A stretch of 14,004 nucleotides of DNA from Myxococcales bacterium (GCA_003170035.1 PMZX01000154.1:25533-39536); one strand, 5' to 3'; counted from the stretch's first letter, positions 1 to 7,860 are shown. Notes: a model not told the origin generated them from the letters alone. Numbers and translations are program-made.

Positions 1-1
1 C

Positions 2-424
2 AAGTTCCCCGCGATCGCGTTCAGGTCGACCAAGGTCGAGAAGGCGGGCAAGGGCAAATTCAAGGTCACCGGGGACCTCACCATGCATGGGATCACCAAG
101 CCGGTGGTGCTCGCGGTCGAGGGACCGTCGGCCCCCATCAAAGACCCGTACGGCCGAAGTGTGAGGGGTGTAATGGCGACCGGCAAGATCGACCGCAAGG
201 ACTGGGGCATGACGTGGAACCAGGCACTCGATAGCGGCGGCATGGTGGTCAGTGACGAGGTCAAGTTGGAGATCAACGCCGAGCTCGCCGAGCGCATGGC
301 AGCTCCACCCGCACCGGCGGCCGCCGAGAAGCCTGCGGTCGCGACTGGCGGCACCAAAGCACCGTCTGCGGCACCAACCAAGCCAGCGACGCCAGCCGCC
401 GCACCTGCGAAACCCGCCAAGTAG
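2..424 (+). CDS. YceI-family protein, 3' part (5' end outside window)
   Basis: The frame is already open at the left edge, so the true start lies outside; an internal Met at 83 is probably not the start because homologous sequence continues upstream of it. The visible part fits the C-terminal half of a YceI-like lipocalin-type beta barrel: strands resembling FKVTGDLTMHGITKPVVL, then the IDRKDWGMTWN turn, then GGMVVSDEVKLEINAEL. YceI proteins are usually periplasmic or secreted and bind long isoprenoid or amphiphilic ligands; the ligand here is unknown. After the barrel comes a tail of about 40 residues rich in Ala, Pro and Lys (from about 301), which is not part of the usual domain and looks like a disordered wall- or membrane-proximal extension. 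The N-terminal signal cannot be seen. The next gene, feoA, starts 77 bases downstream; no functional link is evident. Confidence 0.85.
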   Translation, partial: KFPAIAFRSTKVEKAGKGKFKVTGDLTMHGITKPVVLAVEGPSAPIKDPYGRSVRGVMATGKIDRKDWGMTWNQALDSGGMVVSDEVKLEINAELAERMAAPPAPAAAEKPAVATGGTKAPSAAPTKPATPAAAPAKPAK

Positions 425-501
425 AATCGGCTCCGAAACAAAAAAGGGGGGCGGATATCGGACCTGAGAGGTACACTTTCTGGTAGAGCGTACCTGCCTT
501 C

Positions 502-735
502 GTGAAAAGCGTCGTGTCTCTGCCTGAACTCCCCCTGAGAAAATTGGCCGTTGTCGAAGCGGTTGAAGGCGATCGCGCCTTCCGCCGCCGCATCATGGAG
601 ATGGGGCTGATACCGGGGACCAAGGTTCGTCTGGTCGCCGTGGCCCCCATGGGTGACCCTTTGACCCTGGAACTGCGCTCCAGCCGGCTTTCGCTGCGCA
701 GGAAAGAAGCGGCGCAGGTCCGCGTCCGGGTATGA
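502..735 (+). CDS. feoA: FeoA, small SH3-like partner of the ferrous iron transporter
   Basis: This 77-residue protein matches the FeoA family along its whole length: PLRKL near the N-terminus, the signature IMEMGLIPGTKV, then APMGDPLTLELRSSRLSLRRKEA. FeoA is a small cytoplasmic SH3-like protein that assists the FeoB permease in Fe(II) uptake. The start is a GTG; an in-frame stop at 484-486 rules out any longer form. No clear Shine-Dalgarno sequence precedes it, and a 6-bp inverted repeat (469-474 with 490-495) lies just upstream. The stop overlaps the feoB start as ATGA (732-735), which implies translational coupling. No FeoC gene follows feoB. No recognisable Fur box was found in the upstream gap. 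Confidence 0.93.
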   Translation: MKSVVSLPELPLRKLAVVEAVEGDRAFRRRIMEMGLIPGTKVRLVAVAPMGDPLTLELRSSRLSLRRKEAAQVRVRV

Positions 736-2888
736 GCCAAAGCAGCACTCCCGCGAGCGCCGAATCGCTTCGTCCCCTGGTCGCCCTGGCCGGTCACCCC
801 AACACGGGGAAGACGACCCTGTTCAACGTACTCACCGGGAGTCGTGCGCGGGTGGGAAACTACCCGGGCATCACGGTGGAGCGGCGCATGGGCGAGGCGG
901 GCCTGGAAGGCGTGGGTCCGGTCGATGTGCTCGACATCCCCGGCACCTACTCGCTGGTCGCGCGCACGGGCGAGGAACAGATCGCCATCAACGCCATGCT
1001 CGGCCTGGCCGGCCAGAGGCGCCCCGACGCGGTGGTGATCTGCGTGGACGCCACCCAGTTCGTCCGTTCGTCTCATCTGGTCTTGCAGGCGCTGGAGTTC
1101 GGCCTGCCCGTGCTGGTGGCCCTGACCATGACCGATGAGGCCAAGGAAGCCGCGCCCGACCCGGCCGAGATGGGGCGGCACTTGGGCTGTGAAGTGGTCT
1201 CCGTAGTCGCAGCCCACGGCCGCGGCGTGGCCGAGCTGAACACGGCCATCGCGCGCCGACTGCGGGACCCCGAGCGGCGCGAGATCTGGCACTGGCAGCC
1301 CACGGCCTGGTTGCGCAGGCTGCTCGCCGAAACCCGGACTGCTCTGCCCGCCGACTGGCCGTCCTGCGACGCCATGGCGCTCTGGGCGCTGATGAGCGTG
1401 GAGCCTGGCGACGAGCTGCACGGAATTCCGGCGGCCCTGCGGCGGGCCGTGCACCTTCCTCCCGAGACGCGAAAACGTGTCGATGACGAGGCCATCTTGG
1501 GCCGCTACGCCTTCATGGATGCCACGCTCGCCCCGCTGGGCCACCACGAGCCGGATCGCAGCCTGACCGAGAGGGTGGACCGGATCCTCATCCACCCGTG
1601 GCTGGGGCTCCTGATCTTCTTGTTGCTGATGTTCGTGCTGTTCGAGGGGTTGTTTGCCGGCGCCGACCCCTTGATCCATCTGATCGAGCGCGTCTTTGCC
1701 GCCGCGGGCGACGAGATCAAGCACGCCCTGCCCGGAAGCATCCTGGGGCACTTCGTGGCCGACGGGTTGCTTGCCGGCGTGGGCGCAGTTGCCATGTTTC
1801 TGCCCCAGATCCTCCTGCTCTTCTTCTTCCTCGGCCTGCTTGAAGACTCGGGCTACCTGGCCCGCGTGGCGTTCCTGATGGACCGGCCCATGCGCGCCAT
1901 GCACCTGCACGGCCGCGCCTTCATCCCCCTGCTTGCGGGCTTCGCCTGCGCGGTGCCGGCGATCATGGCCACGCGAACCATGGAACGCCGACGCGACCGC
2001 GTGCTGGCCATGATGGTGATTCCGCTCACCACGTGCTCGGCGCGGCTTCCGGTCTACACCCTGATCATCGGCTCGCTCTTCCCTGCCCGACGCATAGGCG
2101 GCGTGCTGCCCGCCCAGGGCCTCTTGGTGGTCTTCATGTACGCCTTTGGCATGGCAGCTGCGCTGCTGGCGGCGCTCATCCTGTCGCGCGCCCTGCCGCC
2201 TTTGCGATCGCGCCGACTGCCCCTGGTGCTGGAACTGCCGCCCTACCGCAGGCCGCGGCTGCGCGACGTGCGGGGCATGGTGTGGGATCGTTCGCGGCGC
2301 TTCGTCACGGACGCGGGAACGCTGATCGTGATCTGTTCAGTGGTGCTGTGGGGGTTGCTGGATTTCCCGCGCCAGCCGGCCTCACCATCGCGCGACTGGA
2401 AGGCCGCCATCGCGCAGGTCGAACCAGCGGCGCGGCCGGAAGTGGAGCGCGCCAAGGAGGCCGAGCGCCTGCAGCAAAGCTACGCAGGCCGGATTGGCAA
2501 GCTGATGGAGCCGGCGATCGCGCCGTTGGGTTTCGACTGGAAGATCGGGATCGGCCTGGTGGGCGCGTTCGTGGCCCGCGAGGTATTCGTGGCCACCATG
2601 GGTGTGGTCTACGGCCTTGAACCGGACACAGCCGGAAGCAGCCTCACCCTGCGCGAAAAACTGCGCCAGGAGAAACGCCCCGACGGCTCGCCGCTCTACA
2701 CTCCTCTCGTCGGGCTGAGCCTGCTGCTCTTCTTTGCCCTCGCCTGCCAGTGCACCAGCACACTGGCTGTGGTCCGGCGTGAAACCGGCAGCCTGCGCTG
2801 GCCCCTGTTCCTCTTCGCGTACACCTCGGTGCTGGCCTGGCTGGTCAGCTTCGCCGCGTATCAGACAGGACGCCTGCTGGGTCTGTGA
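732..2888 (+). CDS. feoB: FeoB, ferrous iron transporter with N-terminal GTPase
   Basis: This 718-residue inner-membrane protein takes up Fe(II). The N-terminal G domain shows G1 (GHPNTGKT, residues 21-28), the G2 region VGNYPGITVE with Thr48, and G3 DIPG (68-71). G4, expected to be NxxD, reads TMTD (132-135): the Asn is replaced by Thr, one base change from AAC. A helical cytoplasmic domain follows to about residue 280. The membrane part begins with HPWLGLLIFLLLMFVLF. It contains both conserved gate motifs, with Cys406 in FACAVPAIMATRT and Cys435 in PLTTCSARLPVYT, then FVAREVFVATMG and the C-terminal CQCTSTLAVVRRETGS segment. The length is slightly below that of E. coli FeoB (773 residues). 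It overlaps feoA by 4 bases. The gene looks intact; only the G4 change is odd. A very long open frame antisense to it is a GC-bias artefact. Confidence 0.97.
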   Translation: MSQSSTPASAESLRPLVALAGHPNTGKTTLFNVLTGSRARVGNYPGITVERRMGEAGLEGVGPVDVLDIPGTYSLVARTGEEQIAINAMLGLAGQRRPDAVVICVDATQFVRSSHLVLQALEFGLPVLVALTMTDEAKEAAPDPAEMGRHLGCEVVSVVAAHGRGVAELNTAIARRLRDPERREIWHWQPTAWLRRLLAETRTALPADWPSCDAMALWALMSVEPGDELHGIPAALRRAVHLPPETRKRVDDEAILGRYAFMDATLAPLGHHEPDRSLTERVDRILIHPWLGLLIFLLLMFVLFEGLFAGADPLIHLIERVFAAAGDEIKHALPGSILGHFVADGLLAGVGAVAMFLPQILLLFFFLGLLEDSGYLARVAFLMDRPMRAMHLHGRAFIPLLAGFACAVPAIMATRTMERRRDRVLAMMVIPLTTCSARLPVYTLIIGSLFPARRIGGVLPAQGLLVVFMYAFGMAAALLAALILSRALPPLRSRRLPLVLELPPYRRPRLRDVRGMVWDRSRRFVTDAGTLIVICSVVLWGLLDFPRQPASPSRDWKAAIAQVEPAARPEVERAKEAERLQQSYAGRIGKLMEPAIAPLGFDWKIGIGLVGAFVAREVFVATMGVVYGLEPDTAGSSLTLREKLRQEKRPDGSPLYTPLVGLSLLLFFALACQCTSTLAVVRRETGSLRWPLFLFAYTSVLAWLVSFAAYQTGRLLGL

Positions 2889-2974
2889 GACGGCCGTGGC
2901 TACCGGGCGGCGGGGCGTTTGCAGCGAAGATCTCGTATGCTTGCCATCCACGCGGAGCTTGAGGTGTATCCATC

Positions 2975-4180
2975 GTGCGCGATTCAGCCATACCCACCGC
3001 CGTCGTAAACCAGCGCGGCCGAGCCCGCATCGCCTCTGGGCATCCCTGGGTCTTTCGGCAGGACGTGCTCTCCGGGCCAGCGACCGATGCGCGCACGGGC
3101 GGACCGGCGCTGGTGGCTGTGCTCGACGAACGGCGACGGACGCTGGCCAACGCGACCTGGGCCACTCTGTCCCCGGTTGCCCTGCGCATCCTGCAGCGGC
3201 GGAGTGACAGCGGCCCCCTGCCTGAGCTGGTGGCTCTCGTGGCCGAGCGCCTGCAGGCCGCGCTCGCCTGGCGCCAGCAGCTCGCTCTCGATCGCGATGC
3301 CTGCCGTGTGGTTCACGGTGAAGCGGATGGTCTGCCCGGGCTCTTCGTCGACCGCTACGCCGATGCGACGGTCATGCAGACCACTTCGGTGGCCATGGAT
3401 GCGACTCGGCCAGCGCTGGCGGCCTTGCTGAAGAAGCGCCTCGGCGTGCGCATCGTGGTGGCGCGCGACGACGGATCAGCGCGCGACTTCGAGGGCCTGC
3501 CGCGCGTTCGCGAGATCGCCGCTGGCGAAGGCGCGACCGAGGTGGTCTACCGGCTGGGAGAAAACCACCTGCAAGCCGATCTGCTCACCGACAGCAAGAC
3601 CGGCGGATTCCTCGATCAGGCCGATAACCATGCGGTCGTGGCTGCGCTGGCGCCAGCCGGGGCTCGCTGCCTGGACGCCTTCACCTATCACGGCGGCTTT
3701 GCGCTGGCCCTGGCGCGACGGAAGGGCCCGGTGCTGGCCACCGACGAGGACGCGCAGGCCGTAGTGCGCGCGCAGGCCAATGCGGCCCGCAACCGGCTGC
3801 CCAACCTTGAGGTGCGCCAGGCCAACGCCTTCGAGCTCCTGCGCACCCTGGAAGCGGACAAGCAACGCTTCGACGTCGTGGTGCTGGACCCGCCCGCTCT
3901 GGCCAAGCGCCAAGGCGGCGACCATGCCGCGCTTCGCGCCTACCAGGAGATCATCCTGCGTGGCCTGCGCCTGACCCGGCCGGGCGGTCTGGCCGTGACC
4001 TGCTCCTGCTCGGGCCGTGTATCGCGCGCGCAGTTTGACGAGTTGGTGTCAGCGGCCGCGACCCAGAGTGGCCGTTCGATCCAGATTCTCGAACGGCGCA
4101 GCGCGGGCTGCGATCACCCGGAACTGGCCGGCGTGCCGGAAACCGGGCATCTCAAGTGTTGGATCCTGCGGGTGCTGTGA
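2975..4180 (+). CDS. rlmI: RlmI-like 23S rRNA m5C methyltransferase (PUA + SAM-MTase)
   Basis: This 401-residue protein is close in length to E. coli RlmI (396), which methylates C1962 of 23S rRNA using SAM. An N-terminal PUA-like domain (about residues 8-85, with GRARIASGHPWVFRQDV) is followed by an insert domain and a Rossmann methyltransferase. Visible motifs are KTGGFLDQADN (208-218), FTYHGGF in the SAM-binding loop, LDPPAL with Asp305 (motif IV), and TCSCSG with Cys343 and Cys345 (motif VI). Cys345 aligns with the Cys of the E. coli SCSG motif. The C-terminal DHPELAGVPETGHLK also matches the family. The usual FLDQRxxR signature has lost both Arg (Ala216, His219), so orthology to RlmI rather than a sister family is likely but not certain. 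The start is a GTG with GAGG about 10 bases upstream. The transporter gene follows after 12 bases, suggesting one operon. Confidence 0.85.
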   Translation: MRDSAIPTAVVNQRGRARIASGHPWVFRQDVLSGPATDARTGGPALVAVLDERRRTLANATWATLSPVALRILQRRSDSGPLPELVALVAERLQAALAWRQQLALDRDACRVVHGEADGLPGLFVDRYADATVMQTTSVAMDATRPALAALLKKRLGVRIVVARDDGSARDFEGLPRVREIAAGEGATEVVYRLGENHLQADLLTDSKTGGFLDQADNHAVVAALAPAGARCLDAFTYHGGFALALARRKGPVLATDEDAQAVVRAQANAARNRLPNLEVRQANAFELLRTLEADKQRFDVVVLDPPALAKRQGGDHAALRAYQEIILRGLRLTRPGGLAVTCSCSGRVSRAQFDELVSAAATQSGRSIQILERRSAGCDHPELAGVPETGHLKCWILRVL

Positions 4181-4192
4181 TAAGCATCTGCG

Positions 4193-4456
4193 ATGAGCTT
4201 CCTGACTGCGTTTGTCACCGTGTTGCTGGCCGAGCTGGGCGACAAGACCCAGCTTGCGACCCTGGCCCTTGCGGCTGGCGGACATGCCCGCTGGCTGGTC
4301 TTCCTGGGTGCGGCGCTGGCGTTGATTGTCTCATCCGCCGTGGCGGTGCTGGTTGGCAGCGCCCTCGGACAAGTCGTGCCCGCCCTCTGGCTTCGCCGGG
4401 GCGCCGGGGCGCTGATGATTGGGCTGGGCGTGCTCTATGTCGTGAGCCCGGGCTAG
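4193..4456 (+). CDS. UPF0016/GDT1 (TMEM165) family cation transporter, half-length
   Basis: This 87-residue hydrophobic protein carries one copy of the family signature E-x-G-D-K-T (Glu14, Gly16, Asp17, Lys18, Thr19) in its first helix, followed by two more predicted membrane helices (about residues 32-58 and 68-85). Full-length UPF0016/GDT1 proteins have two such units and exchange Mn2+ or Ca2+ for protons; bacterial half-length members are thought to act as homo- or heterodimers. Only one half gene is present here, so a homodimer or a partner elsewhere is implied. It begins 12 bases after the methyltransferase stop, so it is probably co-transcribed. The substrate cannot be told from the sequence. 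It ends at 4456, facing the TonB-dependent receptor gene on the opposite strand across a 62-base convergent gap. Confidence 0.85.
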   Translation: MSFLTAFVTVLLAELGDKTQLATLALAAGGHARWLVFLGAALALIVSSAVAVLVGSALGQVVPALWLRRGAGALMIGLGVLYVVSPG

Positions 4457-4494
4457 TGCCTCCGGTCAGAAGAGCGGTCATATGGGGAGGGTTG

Positions 4495-4515
4495 GGGAAC
4501 CCGCTTAGGGTTCCC
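4495..4515. terminator. Hairpin in convergent gap, candidate bidirectional terminator
   Basis: A perfect 8-bp inverted repeat, GGGAACCC (4495-4502) and GGGTTCCC (4508-4515), encloses a 5-base loop. It sits between the stops of two convergent genes (4456 on plus, 4519 on minus). This location suggests transcription termination for both, but neither strand has a proper T-tract after the stem, so it is not a textbook intrinsic terminator. Confidence 0.5.
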
Positions 4516-4518
4516 ATC

Positions 4519-7500
4519 TCAAAAAGACACGCGCACACCCAGGCGTCCCGCAATGGGAGCCTGGTAGGCAGTCGGCATGAGGTAGTTGGGATTCTTGCTG
4601 GCAGGCACCGGGTTGCCGTTCGCGTCGGTCAATGGCGTCCCCTTGGACGTGCTCTGCGCGAGCGTCGTGATGCTCTGGCCTTGGGGGAGCGGCAGGACCC
4701 GATCGACCGTGTATTCTTCATCCTGCGCCAGCACCGCCCGTTGGTCGAAGAGGTTGAAGATGTCGACGAAGGCCTCGGCTGACATCTTTGGGCCCAGTGA
4801 GCGGCGATAGCCCAGGTGGAGATCGAACTGAGTGAAAAAGGGCGTGCGGCCCATGGAGCCGCGCGGGACGACGAAACTATCGAGCGCGGCCGACCCGGGG
4901 TAGCGGCCCAGGGCATTGAGCGGCTGGCCCGAGCGCCCCACGAAGCTGAGCCCGGTGGTGAGGTTGGAGCGGCCGATCGGAAACACGTAGTAGCCGTCGA
5001 GCCGGATCAGGTGCGGCCGATCGTTGGGCAAAGGTCCGTTGCGGTTGTCCATGATGCTGTGCACGTTGTACTGTTGGGTGCGCGGGTCCAACTGCGTGGT
5101 CAGCACGTCGTACTGCGTGCTCAGGTTTGGGTCGCGCTGGTCGTTGTCGGCGGCGTAGAGACCCGGGTAGTTGCCACGCAGGCTCGAGTAGGTGTACGAA
5201 CCGGTCACGAACAGCCGCCGCACGAAGCGCTTGGAGACCTGAAGCTGGACCGCCTTGTAGGTTCGCTCGGGCTTGGGTTGGGCCCCGATGTACGCTTCCT
5301 CCAAGGCCTTCTGGTTCTCGGGCGTCGGGTTTTGGGCTGCGTTCTGCTGCGCTTGTTGGAGTTCGTTCGGGCTGACCGACCCGCCTGGATTGGCCAACAG
5401 ACTCGGACCCTCTCCGGTCGGACCGGCCATGTCCTCGATAGCCCGCCCAAGCCAGCGATAGATGAACGAAACGCCGACGACAAGATCCGGCAGGATCTGA
5501 TACTGGCCGCCCGCCACCACTTCGTCGTTGTAGCTGCCCTTGAGGCCGTCCTGCACCTTCAGCATCTCGCCGGTCAAAGGATTGATCTGGGTGGGATCCA
5601 AGGTGCACTGGGTCCAATCCGTCACTCCAGGGGCGCAGGAGCGGACGCTCACTGCCGCACCCTCACCACCAAAACCCCGGTTGGCCAGGGTCATGGGGAT
5701 GGATTCGTAGAAACGGCCATAGTGCGCGAACACTTTGGACCGGCCTTCGTTGGTCGGATCGTAGACCACGCCCACCCGCGGCGCGATGTTGTCGTTGATG
5801 CTCAAGGCCTGATTGCCTCGATAGTCGTATATCCGTTGCGTCTCCCAACGCACGCCCGCGTTCACAGTCACGTTGGGTAAGGGCGAGTAGCTTTCCTGCA
5901 GGAAGAGGGCCGAGTTGAGCGCCCGTGTCTTTGCATCGATGACGTCCTGGTAGTAGTGGTTGGGGTTGGCCGGATCCAGCAACTCCTGCAGAAGGTGTGG
6001 GGCGCTGGCGTCGCCGAAATCGGACAGGCGCGTTCCGGCTGGCAGCCGGAACAGGGAATACAGATCCGCTTCACCCCCTGGATACAATCCTACCGAACCA
6101 CGATTGCCATTCAGGCCCGAATTCCAGCGCGCATCCTCGTACTGAATGAACTCGCCGTCGAAGCCGTACTTGAGCTCGTGCAAGCCGGCCTCGTGAAAGA
6201 TGTTCGTGCTCTTGAGTTGTCCGGCCAGACGGAATGCATCGATGTCGCGCAAGACTCCGTAGCCACCCGACTGGTAGCCTTGCACCGGGCAGCTCTGGAA
6301 GCCAGTGGCAGGGTTGTCCGCACACGAGCCGGCCACGTCGGCGTTGAAGTTCACCAGGGACGGCGAGTTGTACCAGTTGATGTCGTTGAGTCGCTCCGCA
6401 TCCTGAAAAGGCGAGCGACGGTCGTATTGCTCGATGTGCATGCCCAGAGTCGCGTCTAGCCGCCAGCGCCGCTGGAAGAATGCCGCCATCCAGCGCGCAG
6501 CTATGTCATTGCTGCGCGTCTTCTCGTTGGACATGCCGGCCAGGAAGTCCATGTTGGCCCCGCGCATGTACTCCTGCTGCGAGTAGATCCCGTACAAACC
6601 CAGACTGAGCGTCTGCTCGGAACCCAGTTTCCAGGTCAGCTTACCGGCGTAGTGCTGGGTCGTGGTCTCGCCTGCGTAGCTGCGGCGGTAGAGCGGAACG
6701 GTCATTGGCGTACCGTCGGGATTGTTGGCCTGAGTGCCGTCAGGCTGACGCGTGGTCGGATCGATGTGCTCGATGAACATGTCCGCGTACTGCACCAGGT
6801 GGTTGCGGGTGATCTCGGGCGCGTAACCCACCCAGATGAACAGCTTGTTCTTGATAATCGGACCGCCCGCCTCGATGCCGATGTTGGTGGTGTAGTCCGG
6901 CTCGGTCACGCCGGTCAGCGAGGTCGCGCGACTGACGATGCGATGTTGACTCCCCGAAAATGACCCCGGCGCCACGTATGAGAAGGCGCTCCCGCGCCAC
7001 TCGTTGGTGCCTGACTTGGTGGCCATGTTGACCACGCCGCCCAGGGCGCGACCGTATTCAGCGCCGTAGCCCGCACTCACCACCTCGACTTCCTCGAGAA
7101 AGGGCACGAACAGGTTGGCTCCCAGAGCCCCGTCCTTGAGCCCGGTGATGTTCACGCCGTCGAGGTAGTACGCGTTTTCCAGTCCGGTGCCACCCGACAG
7201 AGACAGCCCCACCGGATCCGAGTAGGCACCAGGCGCCTTTTCCATCAGGTCGCTCAGTCTCAATCCGTTGGGCACGTTCGCCGCGAACGCAGGGGTCAAC
7301 GTGACACCCACGCGTGTCGAGCCAACGTCAATGGCCGGTGCCCGCTGGGCCACGACAACGGTCTCCATACCTTCGGACGACGACCGAAGATGGGCATTGA
7401 CCGTCACCGTCTGGTCCATCAGCACCGTAGCAGAGGACTCGATACTCACCTCACCGCGGGAAAAGCGAACCAGGTAGGCGCCGATAGGTAGGTCGCGCAG

Positions 7501-7719
7501 CTGATACTGCCCCTTGGCATCGGTGAGCACGGTCTGGTCACCCTGCGGTCCCGAGGCCACCACCGTCACGCCGTCGACAGGCTGGCGTGTGTTCCGGTCA
7601 ACCACACGGCCGACGATCGCGCCGGTGGTGGGGCTGGCCATCGCCGCGATTGGAACCGCTAGCAGGCCGGCGACCGCGGCAGGAATCCATCGCCAGGCGC
7701 AAGTCTTGTGACAAGTCAT
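4519..7719 (-). CDS. TonB-dependent receptor, Oar-like, with carboxypeptidase-regulatory-like domain
   Basis: This is a 1066-residue outer-membrane transporter. A signal peptide (residues 1-28, hydrophobic core IPAAVAGLLAVPIAAMA, cleavage likely before Ser29) leads into a carboxypeptidase-regulatory-like beta-sandwich (about 31-112; VGRVVDRNTRQPVDG, DAKGQYQLRDLPIGAYLV). The plug domain follows (about 125-240), with LDGVNITG and GAEYGRALGGVVNMATKSGTN. The rest is the beta barrel, ending in GRLGVRVSF with the C-terminal Phe expected of outer-membrane barrels. Two Cys pairs (SCADN...SCPV and SCAPG...QCTL) could close extracellular loops. Such receptors import large substrates using TonB energy; Oar of Myxococcus belongs to this type. 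A strong AAGGAAG Shine-Dalgarno (7724-7730) precedes the ATG. The gene lies 141 bases downstream of a GH43 lipoprotein gene on the same strand, which suggests an oligosaccharide substrate, but this is inference. No SusD-like partner is present. Confidence 0.93.
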   Translation of the reverse strand: MTCHKTCAWRWIPAAVAGLLAVPIAAMASPTTGAIVGRVVDRNTRQPVDGVTVVASGPQGDQTVLTDAKGQYQLRDLPIGAYLVRFSRGEVSIESSATVLMDQTVTVNAHLRSSSEGMETVVVAQRAPAIDVGSTRVGVTLTPAFAANVPNGLRLSDLMEKAPGAYSDPVGLSLSGGTGLENAYYLDGVNITGLKDGALGANLFVPFLEEVEVVSAGYGAEYGRALGGVVNMATKSGTNEWRGSAFSYVAPGSFSGSQHRIVSRATSLTGVTEPDYTTNIGIEAGGPIIKNKLFIWVGYAPEITRNHLVQYADMFIEHIDPTTRQPDGTQANNPDGTPMTVPLYRRSYAGETTTQHYAGKLTWKLGSEQTLSLGLYGIYSQQEYMRGANMDFLAGMSNEKTRSNDIAARWMAAFFQRRWRLDATLGMHIEQYDRRSPFQDAERLNDINWYNSPSLVNFNADVAGSCADNPATGFQSCPVQGYQSGGYGVLRDIDAFRLAGQLKSTNIFHEAGLHELKYGFDGEFIQYEDARWNSGLNGNRGSVGLYPGGEADLYSLFRLPAGTRLSDFGDASAPHLLQELLDPANPNHYYQDVIDAKTRALNSALFLQESYSPLPNVTVNAGVRWETQRIYDYRGNQALSINDNIAPRVGVVYDPTNEGRSKVFAHYGRFYESIPMTLANRGFGGEGAAVSVRSCAPGVTDWTQCTLDPTQINPLTGEMLKVQDGLKGSYNDEVVAGGQYQILPDLVVGVSFIYRWLGRAIEDMAGPTGEGPSLLANPGGSVSPNELQQAQQNAAQNPTPENQKALEEAYIGAQPKPERTYKAVQLQVSKRFVRRLFVTGSYTYSSLRGNYPGLYAADNDQRDPNLSTQYDVLTTQLDPRTQQYNVHSIMDNRNGPLPNDRPHLIRLDGYYVFPIGRSNLTTGLSFVGRSGQPLNALGRYPGSAALDSFVVPRGSMGRTPFFTQFDLHLGYRRSLGPKMSAEAFVDIFNLFDQRAVLAQDEEYTVDRVLPLPQGQSITTLAQSTSKGTPLTDANGNPVPASKNPNYLMPTAYQAPIAGRLGVRVSF

Positions 7720-7743
7720 ACGACTTCCTTAGTTCAATTGGAG
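7714..7743 (-). repeat. Imperfect direct repeat, copy 1, over receptor gene RBS and start
   Basis: This 30-base unit matches 7777-7806 at 21 of 30 positions, ungapped by hand. It spans the start codon and Shine-Dalgarno of the TonB-dependent receptor gene and ends in the shared ATTGGAG (plus strand). The copies start exactly 63 bases apart, six turns of B-DNA. It may be a duplicated binding site or the remnant of a duplication. Confidence 0.5.
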
Positions 7744-7776
7744 TGATGGCTCGGTGTGCCAGGAAGACTTCGGCAG

Positions 7777-7806
7777 AATCGTACCAATTCCTAAGCCTTA
7801 TTGGAG
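7777..7806 (-). repeat. Imperfect direct repeat, copy 2
   Basis: This is the partner of 7714-7743, with shared blocks TTCCT, AG and ATTGGAG. It lies in the gap between the GH43 gene and the receptor gene, and its TAGGA element on the minus strand mirrors the AAGGA of the real ribosome binding site. No open frame starts from it. Confidence 0.5.
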
Positions 7807-7812
7807 CCCGGA

Positions 7813-7839
7813 CTCCATGGCCGCCGCGGTGCCATGGAG
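7813..7839 (-). terminator. 9-bp hairpin downstream of GH43 gene
   Basis: CTCCATGGC (7813-7821) and GCCATGGAG (7831-7839) are perfect inverted repeats around a 9-base loop, 21 bases past the GH43 stop and about 94 bases before the receptor start on the same transcript. No U-tract follows on the minus strand, so a partial terminator, mRNA-stabilising hairpin or processing site is as likely as full termination. A weaker alternative stem (GGAG at 7803-7806 with CTCC at 7813-7816) overlaps it. Confidence 0.4.
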
Positions 7840-7860
7840 GAGTGCGCGCCGACGGCAGGC

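Noticed and set aside
425..501. Possible Fur box or promoter before feoA
   Set aside because: No GATAATGATAATCATTATC-like element and no convincing -35/-10 pair could be seen.
273..1910. 545-codon minus-strand open frame opposite the YceI tail, feoA and feoB
   Set aside because: It is a GC-driven shadow: low-complexity His/Gln/Arg/Gly-rich translation with no recognisable domain, and it lies opposite genes with clear motifs.
2941..2970. TTGCCA...TGTAT promoter-like pair before the methyltransferase gene
   Set aside because: The -10 match is poor and would lie only a few bases from the GTG start.
4816..5880. 354-codon plus-strand frame inside the receptor gene
   Set aside because: It is antisense to the beta barrel of the TonB-dependent receptor and has no domain resemblance.
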